NCBI GenBank assembly: GCA_028280025.1
Contig: JANQMO010000068.1
Location: forward strand, 1-38,030
DNA: 38,030 bases
Direction of reading: 5' to 3'
Source of the DNA: Chlorobium sp.
Lineage (GTDB): Bacteria; Bacteroidota; Chlorobiia; Chlorobiales; Chlorobiaceae
Shown: positions 8,173 through 16,327 of the stretch, piece after piece
Layout of the letters: every line of letters begins with the position of its first letter
How positions within the stretch are numbered: the stretch's first letter is position 1
Position numbers and translations under genes: made by a program
The notes under the pieces: generated by a model
The model's database searches: none
Seen by the model: the letters and a program-made list of their open reading frames with translations, nothing else
What the model was told of the DNA's origin: nothing

Positions 8173-10586
8173 AAAAAAAGTTCAAATCACACCCAGATAA
8201 GCTGTTATATGATCATTTGAGGGGCGTAGCTGAAAAAGCAAAAATGCACTGGGATTCAAAATTTGTTGAGATCATATCAATTTTCCATGATTTGGGAAAA
8301 ATTAATCCAAATTTTCAGAATAAGTTAAAAGAAATAAAAACAGGGTATGATAATCATTCATATCCTTCCGCATTGGCCTGGATATTGTTTTTTAATAAAA
8401 ATTCATCTGTGGTCAAAAATTTGATTGGAAGAGATCATGAGAATGTTTTTGCAATAGCAACAATCATTGCAAAACATCATGGGAATTTACCCGATATGGA
8501 TAATGGTTTTTTTTCGGAAGAGCCTCGTGAAAAATTAAAAAAATTTTTGCTTTCAAAACCTGATTTACCGATTTCTGAATTTTTTCAGGTTTTAATTCCT
8601 CATCAAGGATTTTCACTGAATCTTTCAGATGCAGAAGCGACGCAATTTATTGACGGCACTCAACATCTCTTTTATGCAAAAGTTAAAAAGCAAATTCGAA
8701 ACCCTTTACAATTCTTTCATAATACCCAATTCGGTTTTGCTTGTCTGATTGAAGCCGACAAGCGCGATGCAGGTGATAATGATGACTACCAAAGAGTCAT
8801 TCGTGGAACTCAGCTTCGGGAAATTTATACCCAGAAGTTCGAAGAAAAACTAAGCCAATACAAAAACGATAGTGCATTAAACTGTTTGCGAACAAAAATC
8901 AGAAATGAAGCGCTGAAAAATCTTAAATCAAAACTTGCAAATGGTGAAAGAGTCTTTACGCTTACATCGCCAACAGGTTCAGGCAAAACAATGATGCTTC
9001 TTGCACTGGCAAATGAGATTATCAGGTGTAATCCTGAACATGATATTCTTTATGCACTGCCGTTTCTTTCCATCACCGAACAGGTTGAAGCAATCGTGAA
9101 GGAAGTTCTTGGCGAGGTTTTGGTTTTAAGGGTGGATTCAAAATCCGAGAATAAGGAAATCCAAACTCTTTTGGAAAAGAGTGATAGCGAGCCGGAAAAA
9201 CTTCAGAAACTTTTGTGCCGTGTTTTCTCCGAAGAGACTTTCGATCATCCATTTATCATCACAACTTTTGTTCGCTTTTTTGAAACGCTTGTCAGCAATC
9301 GAAATTCCGAGCTCCTAAAACTTTCGAATTTTTCAAAACGCGTTTTCCTGATTGATGAAATTCAGGCATTTCCACCAAGGCTGTATATTTTCTTTGCAGC
9401 TTTGCTCGATGAGTTTTGTAAAAGGTTTGATAGTTATGCAATTCTTTCAACAGCCACCATGCCATATTTGGAAATTGAAGAAAGAACTAATAACGGAAAG
9501 GCAGCACGAAATCTCTTTAGAAATTACCCAAAATGCGGTGAGGCTAAAAACCGAGAATTGCTGAATGCCGAAGCTCTCTTTTCAAATAATATATTTAATC
9601 GCTATACGATTTCAAGTATTGATAATGATTCTTTTACAGTTGATGATTTAGCCGATGAAATTCGTTCACAAGAGAAATCTTGCCTTATTATTCTCAATAC
9701 AATTCAAGACACGAAAAACTTGTATGATAAATTTCAGCATCAACCTGATATTTTCATTTTACTGAATACTCACTTTCATCTTGAAGACCGAAAAGCAAAA
9801 ATCAAGTATTGCAAGGAAAAGTTAGAGGCCGGTGAGCGTGTTGTTCTGATTTCAACACAACTTATCGAGGCTGGTGTTGATATTGATTTTCCAGTACTTT
9901 ATCGAGATATATGTCCGTTACCAAGTTTGATTCAATCTGCCGGTCGTTGTAATCGTAATGGTAATCTTGAAAAGGGAAATGTATACTTTTTTGAGCTTCG
10001 GGATAAAATAAATAATACTCTTCGTGCAAATTATATTTATAGAGAGCAAGATGTTGGTCAAAAATTTCTGGAATTTTGTAAAAATGAAATCAAATCATCA
10101 GTTTCAGAAAATGAATTATTTCATATCCAGAAGAAGTTTTTTGAAAAGATTGGTAAAGAATTAAACATTGGTATTCATAATCCAAATTCTGATCGAGAAA
10201 TTAATATGGTGGACTGTATCCAAAATGCTCAGTTTGAAACGCTTGGGCAATTCAGATTGATAGATGAAAAAGAGTTTGGTGAGGAGTATCGTTACTATGT
10301 GCCAAAAGATGAAGATGATGATGCTTTCGAGAAATTGAGAGAATTTCAAGAACAAGTTCGAGGTAGAAAGCCTTTTGCCGAAGCGAAGAAAATAAAAGTA
10401 GGATTGGAGACCCATTTAAGTTCAATGTCAGAGCGCGTCGTTGTGATTCGGTTACATGAGTCAAAAAAAGGCTTCGCCCCCCAAGCTACTGAAGAGGTTT
10501 TAGGGATTAAGAAATTAGTTCAAAAAGATGACTACTCATTTGAAAAAGGCATTTCCCTTGCGGGAATAGAAAATTCTTTTATTTGA
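8157..10586 (+). CDS. cas3: CRISPR-associated helicase/nuclease Cas3 (HD-fused)
   Basis: An 809-residue protein with an N-terminal HD nuclease domain and a superfamily 2 helicase. HD motifs: His20 in YDHLRG, His44-Asp45 in FHDLGK, and HH in AKHHGN near 107-108. Helicase motifs: Walker A SPTGSGKT (271-278), DEIQ near 398 in place of DEAH, STAT near 430, and QSAGRCNRNG (motif VI) near 592. Cas3 is recruited by Cascade to degrade target DNA. All catalytic motifs look intact. It starts inside the 3' end of cas5, and cas1 follows after 8 bases with an abrupt rise in GC content. Confidence 0.96.
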   Translation: MDADLKKKFKSHPDKLLYDHLRGVAEKAKMHWDSKFVEIISIFHDLGKINPNFQNKLKEIKTGYDNHSYPSALAWILFFNKNSSVVKNLIGRDHENVFAIATIIAKHHGNLPDMDNGFFSEEPREKLKKFLLSKPDLPISEFFQVLIPHQGFSLNLSDAEATQFIDGTQHLFYAKVKKQIRNPLQFFHNTQFGFACLIEADKRDAGDNDDYQRVIRGTQLREIYTQKFEEKLSQYKNDSALNCLRTKIRNEALKNLKSKLANGERVFTLTSPTGSGKTMMLLALANEIIRCNPEHDILYALPFLSITEQVEAIVKEVLGEVLVLRVDSKSENKEIQTLLEKSDSEPEKLQKLLCRVFSEETFDHPFIITTFVRFFETLVSNRNSELLKLSNFSKRVFLIDEIQAFPPRLYIFFAALLDEFCKRFDSYAILSTATMPYLEIEERTNNGKAARNLFRNYPKCGEAKNRELLNAEALFSNNIFNRYTISSIDNDSFTVDDLADEIRSQEKSCLIILNTIQDTKNLYDKFQHQPDIFILLNTHFHLEDRKAKIKYCKEKLEAGERVVLISTQLIEAGVDIDFPVLYRDICPLPSLIQSAGRCNRNGNLEKGNVYFFELRDKINNTLRANYIYREQDVGQKFLEFCKNEIKSSVSENELFHIQKKFFEKIGKELNIGIHNPNSDREINMVDCIQNAQFETLGQFRLIDEKEFGEEYRYYVPKDEDDDAFEKLREFQEQVRGRKPFAEAKKIKVGLETHLSSMSERVVVIRLHESKKGFAPQATEEVLGIKKLVQKDDYSFEKGISLAGIENSFI

Positions 10587-10594
10587 GATAAGAC

Positions 10595-11749
10595 ATGCCA
10601 CTCACGATTCCGACAAAACAGCCGTTTTACATTTTCTCGAACGGTGTTCTCATGCGGAAGGAGAACACCGTCTGTTTTGTGCCGTACGCGACACAGGAAG
10701 AAGTGACGGTTGAAACATATCCGTCGCTCTATCTTGAACCGGACGAGCTGGAGACCTATGCGCTCAATCCGGTTGATGATTCGTTGCTCAATACAGGCGG
10801 GAGGAGGGTGATTCCGATAAACAACATCGACTCGTTTTTCGTTTTCGGGGAAGTGAGTTTCAATTCGAAGTTTCTGAACTTTTTGACCAGGAACCGCATT
10901 CCCATGCACCTGTTCAACTATTACGGTTTTTATTCCGGTTCGTACTATCCGCGTGAGCATTTGTTGTCAGGATATGTTGTTGTGCATCAGGTGAAGCACT
11001 ACAGTGCAAAGAAAAAACGGATAGAGCTTGCACGTGAAATTATTGGGGCCGCCACTGCGAACATCCTTCGAAACTTGAAGTATTATACAGCCGATTCACG
11101 TCAAGGTGTTTTGAACTCGCACAGTCTCGAGTTGTTGTTTCTGACCATGGCACAAATCGAAACGTTTTCGGCCGGTATCGTGGAAGCTCAGGATATTTCC
11201 GAACTGATGGGTATCGAGGGGAACATCCGTAAGGTGTACTATCAGGCATGGCAACATCTGCTTCGCTCGGCTGATCCAGCGTTTTCATTTTCAGAACGGG
11301 TCAAGCGTCCGCCGGATAATGCAGTCAATGCAATCGTATCGTTCGGCAACAGCCTGATGTATTCAGCGTGCCTCACGGAAATTTACCGGACGCAGCTCAA
11401 TCCCACAGTATCCTTTCTTCACGAACCTTCGGAGCGCCGGTTTTCGCTTGCCCTCGATTTGGCTGAAATCTTCAAACCAATGTTTATTGACCGAATGATT
11501 TTCAAACTGGTTAATACCAGGGCGATTCAGGCCAAACATTTTACCAGTGCATTGAATTTCTGTCACTTGAACGATGCAGGACGAAAAATCGTGGTCAAGG
11601 AATTTGAAGAGAGGATGCGTACAACTATAAAGCATCGTGGTCTTGGCAGGCATGTTTCGTACCGCAGGCTCATTCGTCTCGAATGCTATAAACTCATCAA
11701 ACACCTCATTGGTGAGGAACCCTACCGAGCATTCCGAAGCTGGTGGTAG
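10595..11749 (+). CDS. cas1: CRISPR integrase Cas1
   Basis: A 384-residue Cas1, somewhat longer than the usual I-B length of about 330. The N-terminal beta domain starts YIFSNGVLMRKENTVCFV. Likely metal ligands are Glu208 (MGIEGNIRKVYYQAW), His276 (FLHEPSERR) and Asp288/Glu291 (LALDLAEIFKP). With Cas2 it integrates new spacers at the leader end of the array. GC content is about half (28 and 32 of 60 in two sampled stretches), contrasting with AT-rich cas3 just upstream. The expected partner cas2 is displaced by the inserted four-helix-bundle gene. Confidence 0.96.
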   Translation: MPLTIPTKQPFYIFSNGVLMRKENTVCFVPYATQEEVTVETYPSLYLEPDELETYALNPVDDSLLNTGGRRVIPINNIDSFFVFGEVSFNSKFLNFLTRNRIPMHLFNYYGFYSGSYYPREHLLSGYVVVHQVKHYSAKKKRIELAREIIGAATANILRNLKYYTADSRQGVLNSHSLELLFLTMAQIETFSAGIVEAQDISELMGIEGNIRKVYYQAWQHLLRSADPAFSFSERVKRPPDNAVNAIVSFGNSLMYSACLTEIYRTQLNPTVSFLHEPSERRFSLALDLAEIFKPMFIDRMIFKLVNTRAIQAKHFTSALNFCHLNDAGRKIVVKEFEERMRTTIKHRGLGRHVSYRRLIRLECYKLIKHLIGEEPYRAFRSWW

Positions 11750-11762
11750 TTACATTGTTTTT

Positions 11763-11780
11763 GGATTTTAGATTATGAAT
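11763..11780 (+). repeat. Left inverted repeat of the four-helix-bundle insertion
   Basis: The 18 bases here (core ATTTTAGATTATG) match the reverse complement of 12184-12201 at 16 of 18 positions. A further internal echo, ATTATGGATTATGA, follows at 11780-11793. The pair brackets the four-helix-bundle gene between cas1 and cas2. Confidence 0.6.
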
Positions 11781-11820
11781 TATGGATTATGAACTTGCTG
11801 ATTATTGATTTTTTAGGGAA

Positions 11821-12189
11821 ATGAAGGAGAATCTTGTGCAGGAAAAAAGCTTTGATTTCGCACTCAAAATTATTGGGCTTTATAAGAGGCTTATCGAGAA
11901 GGGTGAATATGTTTTATCGAAGCAATTATTGAAAGCGGGAACGAGTATCGGCGCTAATGTTGAGGAGGGGATTGCCGCGCAAAGCAGACGAGATTTTTTG
12001 TCAAAAATGTCAATTGCGGCAAAAGAAGCGCGGGAGGCTCGATACTGGTTAAGGCTGATGGATCAAACAAGAATTGCCAAAATCGATTACACAGATTATC
12101 TGCAAGATGTTGACAGGTTAATAAGAGTTTTAACTTCAATTGTAAAAACAACTGCTGGTTCCCTCAAAAGAGATGACAATCATCCATAA
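11821..12189 (+). CDS. Four-helix-bundle protein (23S rRNA IVS-encoded type)
   Basis: A 122-residue protein of the 23S rRNA intervening-sequence (S23) four-helix-bundle family. Signature parts are FDFALKIIGLYKRLI near the start, LSKQLLKAGTSIGANVEEGIAAQSRRDFLSKM split over helices two and three, and KEAREARYWLRLMDQT. Family members are small basic helical bundles; a relative (Avd) is the accessory protein of diversity-generating retroelements, but no reverse transcriptase is present here. The gene sits between cas1 and cas2 and is bordered by inverted repeats, with its stop codon inside the right repeat. I infer insertion as a small mobile unit; a role in spacer acquisition is possible but unsupported. 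Confidence 0.9.
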   Translation: MKENLVQEKSFDFALKIIGLYKRLIEKGEYVLSKQLLKAGTSIGANVEEGIAAQSRRDFLSKMSIAAKEAREARYWLRLMDQTRIAKIDYTDYLQDVDRLIRVLTSIVKTTAGSLKRDDNHP

Positions 12190-12201
12190 TCTAAAATTCA
12201 T
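12184..12201 (-). repeat. Right inverted repeat of the four-helix-bundle insertion
   Basis: Reverse complement matches 11763-11780 at 16 of 18 positions (core CATAATCTAAAAT). It overlaps the TAA stop (12187-12189) of the four-helix-bundle gene and ends 16 bases before the cas2 start. Confidence 0.6.
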
Positions 12202-12217
12202 AATTTTTTAATAAAAA

Positions 12218-12478
12218 ATGTACTACATAGCCGTTTATGATGTCGGCGAAAAGCGGGTGGGCAAAATGCTTAAAATATTCCGTCGATATATGCATCATAT
12301 CCAGAATTCAGTTTTCGAAGGCGAGATGACCCCAGCTTCATATCAGAAACTCAAATATGAGGCTGCTCGGCTCTGCAATGACGAAACGGATTCGATTATC
12401 TTTTTCGAGTTGAACGGCAAGTATATGAACAAGGAAATAATCGGGACGGAAAAAAAGCCCGCTTCAAATTTTATCTGA
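12218..12478 (+). CDS. cas2: CRISPR-associated protein Cas2
   Basis: An 86-residue protein with the Cas2 ferredoxin fold signature: MYYIAVYDVGEKRVGKML with the conserved Asp8 after the first strand, then IFRRYMHHIQNSVFEGEMT, and a C-terminal strand DSIIFFELNGKYMNKEIIG. It bridges two Cas1 dimers in the spacer-integration complex. cas4 starts 6 bases downstream. Confidence 0.95.
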   Translation: MYYIAVYDVGEKRVGKMLKIFRRYMHHIQNSVFEGEMTPASYQKLKYEAARLCNDETDSIIFFELNGKYMNKEIIGTEKKPASNFI

Positions 12479-12484
12479 TGCTTT

Positions 12485-12985
12485 ATGCTCAATCCGAAAG
12501 TCAACGGAACAAAAATCAGTTACTATTTTATTTGTCACCGGAAATTGTGGCTTTTCGATAGGCAGCTACAGTTCGAGAGCGATTTCAATGCAGTGGAAGA
12601 GGGCAAGTTCATCAGTGAAACGACCTATCCTGACAAGCATCATGAGATTAAGTTAAGCGATGGTGCTGTACTCGATTTTTACGATAAACGGCACAAAATT
12701 GTGCATGAGGTAAAAAAATCTGATAAGATGGAGGAAGCCCATCTCTGGCAACTGAAGTACTATCTATATTATCTGAAGAGTTCTGGGGTGACTGATGTTA
12801 CCGGAAAGCTTGACTACCCAAAGCTCAAAAAAACTCTTCAGGTTGAACTGACAAAAGATGACGAGCAGAAAATCCAGGGGATTTTCGAGGATATGACAGT
12901 TATCGTCAATCAGGAGAACACACCCGAACGACTTAACAAGAAATTCTGCAAAACATGTGCATATTATGAATTTTGCTGGGCTTAG
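12485..12985 (+). CDS. cas4: CRISPR-associated exonuclease Cas4
   Basis: A 166-residue RecB-like nuclease. The first iron-sulfur cysteine is in CHRKLW (Cys18) and the remaining three cluster at the C terminus in FCKTCAYYEFCWA. The nuclease motifs are the Asp of VLDFYD, HEVKKS (E-x-K type) and WQLKYYLYYL (QxxxY motif). Cas4 trims prespacers and helps select the PAM and orientation during acquisition. Many I-B operons have cas4 before cas1; here it is the last cas gene, next to the leader. A small hairpin, GCGTA/TACGC (12985-12996), sits right at the stop. Confidence 0.94.
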   Translation: MLNPKVNGTKISYYFICHRKLWLFDRQLQFESDFNAVEEGKFISETTYPDKHHEIKLSDGAVLDFYDKRHKIVHEVKKSDKMEEAHLWQLKYYLYYLKSSGVTDVTGKLDYPKLKKTLQVELTKDDEQKIQGIFEDMTVIVNQENTPERLNKKFCKTCAYYEFCWA

Positions 12986-13217
12986 CGTATCTACGCACTG
13001 ATCGGGATGTCGTCGAGCAGCTGTGATGAACCTGTCTGCAAGTGGACATATTGCCGAAAAAACCCACCTTGTTTTTCTATCCTCAATGAAAATAATAAAT
13101 TAAAATTGTCGTCAGAGCCCCAGGCTTTTCCAGTCATTGCGCCCCGACGACAATTTCTGGCGATTTATTTTACCAGACATCAATAAAATTGCTACTCTCC
13201 AGTCGAGTATATGACGG
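12986..13217 (+). promoter_or_regulatory. CRISPR leader
   Basis: The 232 bases between cas4 and the first repeat should hold the array promoter and the spacer-integration signals, because the repeat end ATTGAAAC sets transcription to the + strand. A perfect 11-bp inverted repeat, AAATTGTCGTC (13103-13113) and GACGACAATTT (13146-13156), encloses 32 bases. AT-rich sequence follows up to the first repeat. No clear -35/-10 pair was found. Confidence 0.7.
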
Positions 13218-15836
13218 CTTATAATTGTACCAATGTGGAATTGAAACCATTTCTTGTTTGATTCGCTGACGATGATCGAGGCGCTTATAATTGTACCAAT
13301 GTGGAATTGAAACTGGTTTTTGCATGAATGTCCTTACCCTGTTTCGAGCTTATAATTGTACCAATGTGGAATTGAAACAGACAAATTGCTGCACACTGGG
13401 GACACATACTCGAAGCTTATAATTGTACCAATGTGGAATTGAAACTACCTCCTCGTCGTTTGTTGTGTTGCCGGTATAGTACTTATAATTGTACCAATGT
13501 GGAATTGAAACTAGATCTCAGATGATAACGGCATAATCACCTCCTCCTTATAATTGTACCAATGTGGAATTGAAACTGGTTTTGCCCAGCTCACGGGATC
13601 TGAAAAGCAGGTTGCTTATAATTGTACCAATGTGGAATTGAAACAAAGACTCTGCATCAGTACCCTTTTGCTTACCGTAACCTTATAATTGTACCAATGT
13701 GGAATTGAAACACATACTCTTCGAGCGTTTTTCCGCCGTCCATTTGTCTTATAATTGTACCAATGTGGAATTGAAACGCTGACAAAAACCCAATACTCGT
13801 CGAGAACAGGGTTCCTTATAATTGTACCAATGTGGAATTGAAACATCATGGCGTTCAGCCACTTCAGGTTAGACTTTATCACTTATAATTGTACCAATGT
13901 GGAATTGAAACATCATGGATAATATGCGTATGCATTTCTATTACTTTTCTTATAATTGTACCAATGTGGAATTGAAACTTGCAAGCACTGCGCCTGCAAT
14001 TCTGGATGGGGTCCTTATAATTGTACCAATGTGGAATTGAAACCTGCTCGTCATTCCACAGCACGGCCTCGCTGGCTTCTTATAATTGTACCAATGTGGA
14101 ATTGAAACATAAGCTCCTGCCCGCTCCTGCGTGGCTGCAACTGCTTATAATTGTACCAATGTGGAATTGAAACTGGAAAAGCCTCTCGATGTGCTTTGCT
14201 TGCATCTCCATCTTATAATTGTACCAATGTGGAATTGAAACTTTCACGCCATGCAGAACTGTTTACCTTTTCACCCGTTCTTATAATTGTACCAATGTGG
14301 AATTGAAACAAGTTACCGCCATTTGTAACGGTCAAAGTGCCGTCCTGCTTATAATTGTACCAATGTGGAATTGAAACAAAAATATTTCGTTCGGGTCATT
14401 TGTTTTTTCCTCTTCTTATAATTGTACCAATGTGGAATTGAAACAGTCTGATAACTGGTCGTTTGCGGTCTGATCATACTGCTTATAATTGTACCAATGT
14501 GGAATTGAAACAAATTCTCTTCCTACAGCCACACGCAAACACTCAATCTTATAATTGTACCAATGTGGAATTGAAACATTGCTCAGACTGAATCTTCTGA
14601 TGCCACGACGCCCTTATAATTGTACCAATGTGGAATTGAAACGTAATAAAAGCTCCTTTTGCTCTAATTTCACTATAATCTTATAATTGTACCAATGTGG
14701 AATTGAAACCCGAACTAGTTTAGATAATCTCCTCGCCTAACCATCTTATAATTGTACCAATGTGGAATTGAAACGGTGCGCTTAGTGAGATGCTCTTTGT
14801 CGTCTATAACCTTATAATTGTACCAATGTGGAATTGAAACCTGTTAAATGTACCTCCTTGTGTTCCCTGCGTTTTTTCTTATAATTGTACCAATGTGGAA
14901 TTGAAACTGGGTACACGAGGAATGGCCTTGCCGAGTATGCTTGCACTTATAATTGTACCAATGTGGAATTGAAACAACCCTGCGATCGGCCACATCAAAA
15001 GCACCATCTCACTTATAATTGTACCAATGTGGAATTGAAACAGAACTAAAATATCTTGAACAAACTCATCTAATGACTTATAATTGTACCAATGTGGAAT
15101 TGAAACTGTGAAACTATTTCATATCCATTTACAACATTTTTCTTATAATTGTACCAATGTGGAATTGAAACTTACGTAAATTTTTAATGTTTTCAATTCT
15201 AACTTCCTTATAATTGTACCAATGTGGAATTGAAACAATATGGAAAAAATGAGGGATAGGGTTTATATTTCGGCTTATAATTGTACCAATGTGGAATTGA
15301 AACTCTGCCCCTCTCCCGGACCAGAAGGATGTATTGTCTCCCTTATAATTGTACCAATGTGGAATTGAAACAACCCTGCGATCGGCCACATCAAAAGCAC
15401 CATCTCACTTATAATTGTACCAATGTGGAATTGAAACTCTTCAGTCTTATCTTCAGTCCCTTCTGAATTTGGTTCTTATAATTGTACCAATGTGGAATTG
15501 AAACCCAGTTCGTCAATGGTCATGACTGGTGGCGGCGAAGCTTATAATTGTACCAATGTGGAATTGAAACCATATGTTGCGCCCACATAGTACATTGCCT
15601 GACCACTTATAATTGTACCAATGTGGAATTGAAACTCTTCTGTCTCTATGGCAACTCCCGCTTCCGTTTCACTTATAATTGTACCAATGTGGAATTGAAA
15701 CAAATTCCCGCCGTTTGTGATTTCGAGTGTGCCGTCCTGCTTATAATTGTACCAATGTGGAATTGAAACGTAATACAGCGCGCATCCTTCCCAAACACAA
15801 AGCGGTCTTATAATTGTACCAATGTGGAATTGAAAC
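13218..15836 (+). CRISPR. Type I-B CRISPR array, 40 repeats and 39 spacers
   Basis: Forty 30-bp repeats, all identical as read, begin CTTATAATTGTACC and end GTGGAATTGAAAC; spacers are 35-38 bp. Repeat starts: 13218, 13284, 13349, 13416, 13482, 13547, 13615, 13682, 13748, 13815, 13882, 13949, 14014, 14079, 14144, 14212, 14280, 14348, 14415, 14482, 14548, 14613, 14680, 14745, 14811, 14878, 14946, 15012, 15077, 15142, 15207, 15274, 15342, 15408, 15475, 15541, 15606, 15672, 15740, 15807. The terminal ATTGAAAC gives the usual 8-nt crRNA tag and sets + strand transcription, so the newest spacers are at the left. Spacers 27 and 33 are identical. Spacers 17 and 38 are diverged versions of one target. 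The lack of repeat decay even at the distal end suggests that the original end is missing. Confidence 0.98.
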
Positions 15837-15874
15837 TGACCACTGGCTCGGCTGGGTACCGCCGTTAGGTATTA
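15837..15874 (+). other. Possible 40th spacer at a truncated array end
   Basis: Exactly 38 bases separate the last repeat from the start of the dispersed repeat at 15875, within the 35-38 spacer range of the array. Its reverse complement is open in one frame (IPNGGTQPSQWS), as for most true spacers here. It may be the last spacer left after the array's distal end was replaced by the dispersed repeat. Confidence 0.4.
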
Positions 15875-15997
15875 GGGGACGTACTTCCGTAACCCCAATA
15901 AGTATTCTGTTTTCCCTTGCCTGTAATGGGTTGAGCGGGCGACACAACGAAAGAGCAGAGGGCTTCATGCAATCAGAGCGAATGGGCCGGATAAAGA
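15875..15997 (+). repeat. Dispersed repeat, copy A
   Basis: An imperfect partner of 17555-17675. Shared blocks in order: GGGGAC, TCCGTAA, AATAAGT, TTG(C/T)CTGTAATG then (G/A)GTTGAGCG, and CAG(A/G)GCGAA(T/C)GGGCCGG. Copy A has a few extra bases after GGGGAC. No reading frame is conserved, so it behaves like a non-coding mobile or structured repeat. It directly abuts the CRISPR array. Confidence 0.6.
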
Positions 15998-16015
15998 ATC
16001 TGGCTGGAGCCAGAT
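15998..16015 (-). terminator. Hairpin downstream of the HigBA-like operon
   Basis: ATCTGGCT (15998-16005) and AGCCAGAT (16008-16015) form a tight stem 19 bases beyond the antitoxin stop on the minus strand. On that strand it is followed by a weak T-rich run (TCTTTAT). It could terminate the toxin-antitoxin operon; the short U tract keeps confidence low. Confidence 0.4.
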
Positions 16016-16033
16016 CATAAGGTTATCGTTTAT

Positions 16034-16327
16034 TCAATGAATCATGATATCAAGTTTTTTGCCCAACGCTTCAGCATAGTTGACAAGGGTTGAGAGCTTG
16101 ACATCTTCAGCATGGTTTTCGATGCGGGAAATTGCTGATTTGTGGGTTTTCAGCTTTTGGGCAACTTCAGCCTGGGACATGCCAGCATTAAGTCGGGCCT
16201 GTTTGAGCATGACGCCTATACGGAAATTACGATATCCTTCGTCATAGCCTTCGGCAAAACCAGGGCGCGTCGCTTTCTGTTCGTCGATGAACGACTGGAG
16301 TTCATCCGTTTTCGTTTCGTTTCTCAT
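16034..16327 (-). CDS. HigA-like antitoxin (XRE helix-turn-helix)
   Basis: A 97-residue protein with an XRE/Cro-type helix-turn-helix at about 40-95: IGVMLKQARLNAGMSQAEVA, LKTHKSAISRIENHAEDVKL and LVNYAEALGKKLDIMIH. The N-terminal 35 residues are charged and probably contact the toxin. It is the second gene of the operon and overlaps the toxin gene by 26 bases, the toxin-first order typical of HigBA. Expected to neutralise the toxin and repress the shared promoter. Confidence 0.9.
   Translation of the reverse strand: MRNETKTDELQSFIDEQKATRPGFAEGYDEGYRNFRIGVMLKQARLNAGMSQAEVAQKLKTHKSAISRIENHAEDVKLSTLVNYAEALGKKLDIMIH

Noticed and set aside
11821..12189. A diversity-generating retroelement, suggested by the Avd-like four-helix-bundle fold
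   Set aside because: There is no reverse transcriptase, no template/variable repeat pair and no target gene in the window.
13616..15968. Several open frames of 60-90 codons across the CRISPR array
   Set aside because: They consist of translated repeats (for example SIPHWYNYK) joined by spacers, an artefact of the repeat being open on both strands.
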